This document shows, piece after piece, positions 27,600-36,100 of a DNA stretch of 64,000 nt. The DNA comes from Sunxiuqinia elliptica (GTDB taxonomy: Bacteria > Bacteroidota > Bacteroidia > Bacteroidales > Prolixibacteraceae): assembly GCF_900113005.1 (NCBI RefSeq), contig NZ_FONW01000001.1, forward strand, positions 886,996-950,995, in the 5' to 3' direction. Numbering within the stretch: the stretch's first letter is position 1; the number at the start of each line of letters is the position of its first letter. The notes below the pieces were generated by a model. That model did not search any database, was not told where the DNA came from, and saw only the letters and a list, made by a program, of their open reading frames with translations. A program made the position numbers and the translations under genes.

Positions 27600-28080
27600 T
27601 CCCCGGATAAATCCGGGGGTTAGTGATGGTGTTGTTGTACTGCTGGTTATGTTTCAAGGGCCTTGTTCTTGTTGTGGGCTAAAGCCCGATTTTCATATCT
27701 TGAGTTGCATTCCCCCGGATAAATCCGGGGGTTAATGATGATGTTGTTGTGCTGCTGGTTATGTTTGAAGTGTTTTGTTCTTGTTGTGGGCTAAAGCCCG
27801 GTTGGTGTATGGTGTTCTGTGTTCCCCCGGATAAATCCGGGGGTTAATGATGGTGTTGTTGTACTGTTGGTTATGTTTCAAGGGCCTTGTTCTTGTTGTG
27901 GGCTAAAGCCCGGTTGGTTTATGGTGTCCTGTGTTCACCCGGATAAATCCGGGGGTTAATGATGGAGTCTTTTGATTCCCGTTAGATGAATCCGGGGGAC
28001 AGGGAACGTGGGATTCAGTAACCCTGCCCTTTAGGGCAGGGCGCTTGCAGTAATACGTATAATGGGCTTTAGCCCAAACT
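27600..28080. repeat. REP-type array, left half: 112-bp units with two palindromes
   Basis: This fills the gap between mod and the transposase gene. Palindrome A, CCCCCGGATAAATCCGGGGG, begins at 27600 (first C replaced by T), 27712, 27824 and 27936, a spacing of exactly 112 bases each time. Palindrome B, GGGCTAAAGCCC, lies at 27676, 27788 and 27900, also exactly 112 apart. The bases between them are nearly identical from unit to unit. The array ends in a 125-base tail block (27956-28080) with a half-copy of A, a stem CCCTGCCC/GGGCAGGG (28022-28041) and GGGCTTTAGCCC (28064-28075), the last overlapping the transposase stop codon. No protein-coding potential is credible here. Confidence 0.93.
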
Positions 28081-28503
28081 TTTTGTAAAACCATACTTCT
28101 GCATAAATTCACCACATTCCTCCTCCCATGAACGTTTGCGGTGATGTTCTTCCTGGTTTCTGATGTAAAGTCTGACTTTCTCAATCTGTGATTCGCTCAC
28201 ACTGACAGCATAAAAATCATCTGCCCACCGAAATTTTCCTTGAACCAGTTTATTTCTATTAATCCAAAATGAAGATTCTCCTTTGATTAATTGCATTACA
28301 GCAGATATACTTTGGTCTCCATTTAAAGATATTAAACAGTGCAAATGCTCGTTGCCTCCATGAATGTGGTCAATGAAAATGTTCTTCTCAATGGCATTGG
28401 ATTTTATGTGATTTATGATTTCCCATTTATTACTTTGGTTGAAGTAGGGAAATCGGTTTTTGGTGGCAAAAACGACGTGGAGCCAGACTCTTATAAATGA
28501 CAT
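28069..28503 (-). CDS. REP-associated tyrosine transposase (RAYT, IS200-like Y1 family)
   Basis: 144 residues. Y1 HUH transposase signatures: the HUH-type HLH at residues 53-55 (GGNEHLHCLISL), catalytic Tyr113 in RLYIRNQEEHH, and the family stretches WLHVVFATKNRFPYF, QLIKGESSFWINRN and FRWADDFYAVSVSESQ. These enzymes nick and join single-stranded DNA at hairpins. RAYTs are single-copy relatives linked to spread of REP palindromes. The gene sits between two halves of the 112-bp array: GGGCTAAAGCCC lies 16-27 bases before its ATG, and its TAA stop is embedded in GGGCTTTAGCCC. All catalytic residues are intact, so it may be active. Confidence 0.92.
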   Translation of the reverse strand: MSFIRVWLHVVFATKNRFPYFNQSNKWEIINHIKSNAIEKNIFIDHIHGGNEHLHCLISLNGDQSISAVMQLIKGESSFWINRNKLVQGKFRWADDFYAVSVSESQIEKVRLYIRNQEEHHRKRSWEEECGEFMQKYGFTKSLG

Positions 28504-28895
28504 AATTGTGGGGTTTGTGGGCTAAAGCCCGATTGGTCTATGGTGTCTTGTGTCCCCCGGATAAATCCGGGGGATAGTGATGGTGTTATTCTGCAGTTGG
28601 GTATGTTTCAAGGGTCTTGTTCTTGTTGTGGGCTAAAGCCCGATTGGTCTATGGTGTCCTGTGTTCCCCCGGATAAATCCGGGGGTTAATGATGGAGTCT
28701 TTTGATTCCCGTCAGATGAACCCCGGGTTAGTGATGGTGCTTTTGTTACATGTCAGATGAATCCGGGGGTTAATGATGATGTCTTTTGATTCCCGTTAGA
28801 TGAGTCCGAGGGACAGGGAACGCTGGATTCAGTAAACCTGCCCTTCAGGGCAGGGCGTTTGCAGTAATACGCCTAATGGGCTTTAGCCCAAACCT
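28504..28895. repeat. REP-type array, right half
   Basis: The array resumes with palindrome B at 28519-28530 and 28630-28641, and palindrome A at 28554-28573 and 28666-28685, again 112 bases apart. Then come two degenerate partial copies (28686-28769, with CCCGGG-type and ATCCGGGGG half-sites). A second tail block at 28770-28894 aligns without gaps to the left tail (27956-28080) at roughly 90% identity, ending in GGGCTTTAGCCC (28878-28889). The repeated tail makes the transposase gene plus one array half look like a duplicated or inserted cassette. Nothing else is seen in the gap. Confidence 0.9.
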
Positions 28896-28924
28896 CTGTT
28901 CTGATGACACTGTTCCTCGCCAAA

Positions 28925-29572
28925 TTAGTTATCAACCACGACCCGGGCGGCCAGGTACCCATTATAAAAGTTTGCATCACGACGTTTAAACAAGCTCATA
29001 ACTTTGTCCAGTTTGTTGCTTAATAGTCCGCTGGCTTCGGCAAATAGTTGCTCCAGGTCTTGGGTGGCTTGTACCGAAGCAATGCGGTAAGCACGGGGTT
29101 GTCCGTTTAGCGCTAAAAACTGGTCAACATCTTGTTTCAGGCTTTCCATTTGCTGTGGGCTCACGCCATATTCAGTGGTTAGTACTTCCTGGTGGTTCTC
29201 GGCTTCGGTTACAATTTCCATAATTCGGGGAACAAACCGGGCATTTACGGTTTCATACAGGTCGGTATAACTGGCAGCCATACGGCTTTGCAGTTTGCTG
29301 TCGCCTTCTACAAGAGCAAAGGCTTCCAAAGCATCGTTCAGTATATCGGCTTTGGTGGCAATTCCTTTCTTTAATTGGGTTTTGTTTTTGCCAACAAAAA
29401 CCTGGGCCGATTGCTGGGCTTCCTGAGCCTGATCGATAGCAACATTAAGTTGGGTAAACTCGTTGATAAACTCGCCCACTTTAGGGATGGATGACCACTG
29501 GGATGGATGATCATTGAAAAACTGGAGTACTGCCTCGTACATTTCTTTGCGATTGATTTGACTTCTGTTCAT
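28925..29572 (-). CDS. Hypothetical helical protein beside the REP array
   Basis: 215 residues, family not recognised. It is Gln/Glu/Ala-rich and predicted almost wholly helical with coiled-coil-like heptads (QLNVAIDQAQEAQQSAQVF, QATQDLEQLFAEASGLLSNK), with no signal peptide, membrane segment or Cys. A line counted by hand (29041-29100) is 53% GC, higher than the surrounding core genes and close to the ends of mod, suggesting the island's genes have mixed origin. It reads toward the array and the restriction operon. The end is 30 bases from the tail-block palindrome at 28878-28889, which could serve as its terminator hairpin. Confidence 0.7.
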   Translation of the reverse strand: MNRSQINRKEMYEAVLQFFNDHPSQWSSIPKVGEFINEFTQLNVAIDQAQEAQQSAQVFVGKNKTQLKKGIATKADILNDALEAFALVEGDSKLQSRMAASYTDLYETVNARFVPRIMEIVTEAENHQEVLTTEYGVSPQQMESLKQDVDQFLALNGQPRAYRIASVQATQDLEQLFAEASGLLSNKLDKVMSLFKRRDANFYNGYLAARVVVDN

Positions 29573-29808
29573 AAGGGATTGATTTTAACGTTATTGAATA
29601 TACTAGTTACGGAAATTGTTATTAAAATACAATTTTTTAAAGCTTTATTTTCAAATAGATAGTTATGTAATGACGTGCTTTACGTGCTGTATGATAGGGG
29701 AGTAGTGCTTTCCCTTTGTGTGAGGTAGCTTTCTTGAGGGGTGCTCTCGAATTTATCTATTAAACATCGTTGATTGATGTTGTATGCTGGATTGCCAGCT
29801 ACCTCCGT

Positions 29809-30018
29809 GTTAATCGTTGGGTTGGATCGGGCATTGGTTAAGCCCAAACAGGTATTCGCTTTTTTCGAGAACCTATTCGCTTTTGGAAAGCCGGTTTTCG
29901 TTAAGTTTAAGTGGACATTCGTTTGGCTAAAGCGGGTATTCGTTAAAGTCAATTACGATTTCGGAAAGTTAAATTTGTCATTCGTAAGTTTAAAGCACTC
30001 ATTGGTATAAGCTTAGGC
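29809..30018. repeat. Degenerate 21-bp tandem repeat, about ten units
   Basis: This lies in the 545-base gap between the helical protein gene and the sprA 3' end. Units start at 29809, 29830, 29851, 29872, 29893, 29914, 29935, 29956, 29977 and 29998, each exactly 21 bases, with the shared core ATTCG (or ATTGG) at positions 4-8 and a looser TTAAGTTTAAAG-like second half. Example units are GGTATTCGTTAAAGTCAATT at 29935 and GTCATTCGTAAGTTTAAAGC at 29977. Because 21 is a multiple of three, both strands show heptad-like open frames, but these have no coding signs. An inverted repeat AAGCTTAG (30009-30016) / CTAAGCTT (30039-30046) closes the array. The rest of the gap shows nothing clear. Confidence 0.8.
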
Positions 30019-30117
30019 TGGTCTGGTTCGGTTTGGTGCTAAGCTTCCTTAACGAAACAGAACAGGCAGCTTGGAAGAACACGACAAGTGCACCATCAAA
30101 CTGGCTGTTTTTTTATG

Positions 30118-33100
30118 TTATTGTGCCAAGGTAAACCGGAAACTTACACCAAAGTTGGTGTTCGATGTTGGGAATGAGAGTGAGGTAAATGGTTTGTTAA
30201 TGACTTTGTCATAGTAAACCCGCAATTGGAATCGGTCACTCAACATGTAATCCGCAGTTGTTTTAATGGTAATGGCATTTTGTCCGGCCGTAAGCTGCTC
30301 GGTTTCTTCAACCAGCTTCCGGATCAAGGTTTTGTTTTTCCGGAACGATACATCAGCACGAATATTCAGATCGTTTGAGTAGGCTTTTTGCGACCGCTTG
30401 GTTTTAATGATCAAGTCCATGCGTTCAAATCGGTAACCCATTCCAAAGGTATATTCATTGGTCAGCACCTCGGTTAACTGGTTGTTGGCAAAGTTCAGCG
30501 TCAGGTTTCTGCTTCGGCTAAAGTCGGCACTGGTGGTCAGGTCATTCAGCCAGGTAACATCTAGGTTAATCAGCGGGCTAAATTGCTCGGTGATGCTGAC
30601 GGCATTAATATCGTAACGGCTGATAAAGTTGCCATTCAATTCATTCATCACGTAGCTAAAACCATCGTCATAGGCACCGTTGTCATAGTCGAGATTGGTA
30701 ATGTAAGAACCAACGTTGTAGCTCGAGCGATAAGCATGGTTGATGTTGAGTGTTTTTACCAGTTTATTCAATCCTTCAATTTTTGAAACGATACCATCAT
30801 AAGTGATTCGCCAGTTCGGGCGCATGAACTTAATTGAAGGGAAAGGCTCCAGCGATACTTTTTCAGGCGACTGTCCGGTATAAGCTGAAATGAATGCCGG
30901 GATAAGTACTTCTTGTGATGTTGGACCATAACCTGCCGGATAGCCTTCTGCTACAGCATGATCATCTGTTGGGTTATACCCTGCCTTTGGGTTGGCTACC
31001 CGCTCGTTTGCCAGTCGCCACGCAATGGTTCTTCGGTTGTCCATCATTGTTTTGAATGCTGATGACTCAGGTATTTCGGCTCCACCCATTTTGGTGAATG
31101 CCGTACTCCATGTGTTGATCGACATGGTGAAGTTCCCTTGGAAGGTCTTGTTAGCAGCTTCAAAATTTCCTGATTCATGGTTGTAATTGTAATACTCCTG
31201 CATGTTTTCAGAAAAGGATCGGTTAGCTGTCAGGTCGATTCGTAAAAATGGTAGCGGCTCCACATTAGCGCGGATGCTAAAGGTTTCGTTATGGTTCATC
31301 CGGAAAGGAGCATTCAAGGTGGTGTCGTTGGTGTACCATCCTTTGCTGATTGCTCGCTGTGCGAAATCTTCATCTTGCCATCCGAATAGGAATGGGAATC
31401 CAGGTGCATTGCTGCTGGCGATATTGCCAAACATAGCAGGGTCCGGATTATAGCTTCCTGACCCGAATAAGGTTGGTTCAGGAAGGAAGCCTGGTAAAAC
31501 GGTTCCGTCTGATGTTGACCAGGAAACCGAAATATTCTTAACACTCATTAGTGTCCGTGCAGTGTATTGCGCAATCTTCAGCATGATTCCGTCGCCAACT
31601 TCACGTCGCCCGGTTATGGTAACTTGTGCCTGACGAACATCCTCTGGAACGGTCACCATCACCCGGTTTTCATTGACAACTGCTACTTCAGCCTCAACTT
31701 CTGCTCCGGTGGAACTAACGATTTTGACCTTCACATCCTCTGTTTTCAGACGGTGGTTGATGGCTTTACTGGTAGCTCCTTTCAGGTTTGTCGATCCACT
31801 TTCGTAGGTAACAGTCTTGTACTTTGGTTCTGCTTCTTTGGTCCGTCTTGAAGCAGCTTGTGCCCGGCTTCTTGAGCTTCTTGCAGAACGGGTGCTCGAT
31901 CCAAACTTCTTGTTAACCTCTTTTAAGAAAGGCACCTTGTTGTAGAGGTTTAGCATATTCACTTGTCCGTTTAATTGGGCTACGCGGGCATTTTCAGCGG
32001 TATTTCCCAATTTAATCGACTCATCGGTCAGTGGACCTGCATACCAGTCGTATTGCGCCTGATAGCGTCCTGTAGCACTTACCCAGTTCAGTAACGGAAT
32101 TTTGTTGATTGGCGCTACATAGGAAGCGTTGAAGGTATGATGATAAAGAACCGGACGTCCAAGATTCAGAATGTTGGTGATGATGGAGTCGCGTTTCATT
32201 TCATAGTCATCATCCGAACGGTTGATCCGTCCTGCCGGCTCATCAATCCGGGATGTTCCCTGAGAGGAGAAATCGAGTTTTAAAGAGCGGGTCAGGTTGT
32301 AGTTGATGTCAAAATACTTATTCCATAAGAACTCTTTGTCGAATGTTCGTGGAATGATCATATTCGGATTGGTCAGGTTACGAGCCTGTACTTCTTTATA
32401 ATGCCGGTACAAATCAGTTCTGTACGAGATTTGAGTTGGCATGGGATAGAAATTGAAGTCTTTGATTAAGCGGAATGCTTTTCCTTTCAAGAAGTTCGAC
32501 TTTTTGAAAGGCTCAACCAGTTTTGGACGGTTGTTGTAGTTGTAGCTAAACATCCCTCGATAATTCTTTTCAATACTGTATTCGGTGTTGACATTGCGCT
32601 TCTTCATCTCGTTGTATGAATAGGTAACCGAGAAGTTGGTCGGGTCGTACAAGCGCGGTTTTCCCGACTTGTTCATCTTGTCGACTTTCACATTGGTGAA
32701 GTTGATGCTTTTCCGACTAACGTAATCCTGAGCAACATGCTTAAGAGAGTCTTTTTCCGATTTTGATTCCAACTGGTCTAAAGCATCGTTCATCTCGATA
32801 TCTGGATCCAGCGGATTGTATTTCGGGTTGCTTACGCTTTTTGAAATTCCAACATACATCGGAATACGCACATTGGCTTTTTCCGGGAAGAACTTGCCCA
32901 GTTCAAAGTTGGAGGAGATGTCATACTCTTGCAAGTCATCCAACGCGCGTTCGTTCATGGTTTGGTCGATTGCTCCAAAGCCAGACGAACGGGTACGTCC
33001 GGCAATAACAACTGATCCTAAGTCGGCCAAACGGGCTGAAACCCGAGCGTTGGCAGCCCAGCCACCTTTCTCGTCAAAATCGGTTAAGCGAAGTTCGTTG

Positions 33101-36100
33101 GCCCATACCTCGACTGATTTTGGCCCCGGATTTAGGTTGCCTTGTTGTTTGTGACGAATCCCCATCAAAACAATGTCTACTTCTGCCAGGTTTGGTGTTC
33201 CTTTTACTTTAACCAGGTTTTTATTGCTGTTCCATCCTTGGTGTGGTGCTTCGTAAACATCCTGAATGTTAATGGTTGCTCCAGCTTGGCGGACCAAGGC
33301 ATTACGAGCCATCTTGGCATCGGTGAATAAATCGAGCGGAATGTCAATTCGGTTTTCATCAGGCCAAACAGCCAAGCGGATACCGGCCTCTGTATTGTTG
33401 TTATAGGTTAACGGATCGGTCAGCGAAAGCGGAACTTCATATTCGTAATAGTTGTTGTCATCGCTTCCTAAACGAATGAAGAAATGAAGCTGGTCATTTT
33501 TCAAGGGGTAACCATCAATTTCCTCAGCATGCACTTCCAACTTCAGTCGCTTGTAACGTCTGAAATCCATACCCAGCGTTTTGTAAGCGGCACGGGCATC
33601 TCCTTGTTGAAGGTCGATGGCTTTCATCACCAGTGACTGTTCATTCAATTGAAGTAATTGTGGGTTGGCAGGGTCAATCACCCGGTCGATTCCCGGAGGA
33701 AGAACATAGTTGATTGGTTCTTTACCACTGTTTTCTTCAATGTTGACGGCTGACAGTTCAAACTCTGTTTGTTCGCTAGGAGCAACAGTGCTTTCATCAA
33801 TCTCGTTGTTGTATTTCCGCCAGTCAGAACGAACCAGATCAAGTGTTGCAAAGCGTAGAACGGTTGTGTCCTGGAAGTCCTTCAAGAACATCCGCATAAA
33901 ACGAATTGATCGGAAGTCGTCAATATCAAAACGATCCTCAAAATCTCGTACCGGAATCTTAAATTGGTACCATTTAACCTCCTGAACGCCGCCGCCTGCA
34001 GCCTTGCTTTGTCCGGTTCGAATGTCGGCAATGTAGTTTTGCCCCAGTTGCATATCTTCCGGACGTAAGCTAACCCGGTACTGGTAGTAGCGTTCGTATT
34101 CGTTGAGGGTATTGTCGTTGTTGATATCTTCAATATCTGGAATTGTGGTGGCTGAAGTCGTGATATTTTGAGCTTCAGCAGAGTTTCCCTCCGGTCCGTT
34201 GTAGTTTTTATAGCGTTCTAAAATGCTGGTTTGTTGTTCATCGAGCTGTTGCCCACGGTAATATTGGTAGTTATCACCAGAAGGGTCGTTAATAAATTGC
34301 GTTAAGACATCCTGGTTTGAGATAATATTCTGAATGGCCTGCACATAGCTGGCGTGGAACGTGCTTTCATCGGCGTCGGCCAAACCATCAAAACCAATAT
34401 CCTGGAATTGTCTTGAGTTCGGATCAGTCGCAAAGGTATTAACAATGGATTGCTTTGTTGAAACGCGTCCCCAAATCGTGGTATCTACATCTACCACCAA
34501 AGCTGATTCGGGAAGTCCGTTCTCAAATGATTTTCTGGAGTCTTTCAAAACATCTTCTGAAATATCTCCAAGGTTGAAATAAAGGTCACCACCTTCGCTG
34601 ACCGTTCCTTTTTCCTCATCGTAGGCAAAGGGGTCCATCATCCAGAATTCAATGTATTCGATGTTGGCAGCTTCAAAGTCCGTTGTTTCAACTTTACGCA
34701 TGATTCCTGCCCAGCGTGATTTAGGATCATTTAGCTTTCCCTCAGCGTTGATACCGGCTGAGTATGCGCTGGCATAGGTGTCGTAGTTGTAAGGGCCTCT
34801 TTCTTCCGGATAGTAAGCCAAGTCAAGCATTGGAATATTGGTTGGCTGACCTGTGGCTGTTTCTTTATCCGGGAAAAGCTCTTGTTGGAAAACCTCACGA
34901 ACATAATGGTTTCGTTGTTGTGCCGGGTCTGCTTTTAAGTGAGCCGGAGTTTGTGAGGTATTTCTCAAAAATAGTGGATCGATGATGTACCAAGCTAATT
35001 TGGCACGGTTGTATCCATAGGCTAAATCGTTCACCAGGTTTCCTTCGGGGAACAGGTCTTGTTTTTGTGGCGTACTGGCCAACACCCATGCTTGTCGGGC
35101 TTTTAGGCTGATCGCTGTTTTTGTTGCTTCAAAGTCGTCAATATAAACGGTTCCGGCATCATCAATTACCTTGGAGTGCCCGGGCACCAATTGAGCGAAT
35201 TCCGCTTCCATCGAAATTGAAGAGCGCTCTTTCGTTTCAATAAAGGGAAGCTTATCGACGAGAGTTGTTAGCAAGTTTGACTCGGTGCTGTAATTGGCAT
35301 CAAGTCCCCATATTGTGTTTGAAATTGGGTCCTCGCCGTAGTTTACTTTCTGGGTAAGCGGACGCTCACTCATGTGTAATACGGTTGCTCCCAAGTTGAA
35401 ATTGTCGGAGAATGCGTAGTTGGCATGGGTTCCAACCAGTGTTTTTCGCTGTACGCTAAACAGGTCTTCACTCTCGGTGCTGATTTGGATTGGCGTACCC
35501 GATTGGAGGTAACTTTCATTAATAATTTTCACGCGTCCCAAGGTGTAGTCAACAGTGTAGTCGATATACTCTTGCAGGGTGCGTCCCCCGGCTGTTACTT
35601 TTACCGATCCCTGAGCAATATTGAGTGTCCCCAAGGAAATTTCAGAAGTCGAAGAACCTTCGTAGCTTCCTTTTAGAATGAACTTGTTGTGTTTGGTATC
35701 TTGCTCAGCGTAGGTCTTGGTTGAGTCGTACAAGGATTGAAAAGCATATTTCTCAGCCAATCCCGGGTCTGAAATGGAGTCGGTCAGGTTGCCGCCAAAA
35801 GGCTCAAGCACCGGAAAGATGATTCGTCCGCTGGAGGCCTGGACTGTGATTCCTTCAATGAAGTCGAATACCCCATCGCGGCCTGGATCAAGTTGAGAGT
35901 TCAGGTTGTCGGCGTTTAAAACGCTCAGTAAAATGTGACCTTCAATGTTACTCTCTGGGAGGTAGTTGATATCAGTTCCTGAGTCGTTTTTATACAAGAC
36001 ATCGAGGATAAAGTTTTTGTTGGAAAGCTGATAAGCGTTTAAGCTGTAAACGTTTTTCATCATCAAATCCCAGGTTGGAAGCCGAGGCGAGAGGTTGGTT

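Noticed and set aside
27903-28184. 93-residue ORF on the minus strand in the array
   Set aside because: It is built of repeat sequence and overlaps the transposase gene in another frame.
27600-28685. CRISPR array
   Set aside because: Regular spacing, but the sequence between palindromes is itself nearly identical from unit to unit, there are no cas genes, and the period (112) is too long.
29774-30010. 78-residue coding gene with heptad repeats
   Set aside because: The frame exists only because the repeat is 21 bp; both strands are open, residues are biased by the repeat, and no start signal or homologous look is present.
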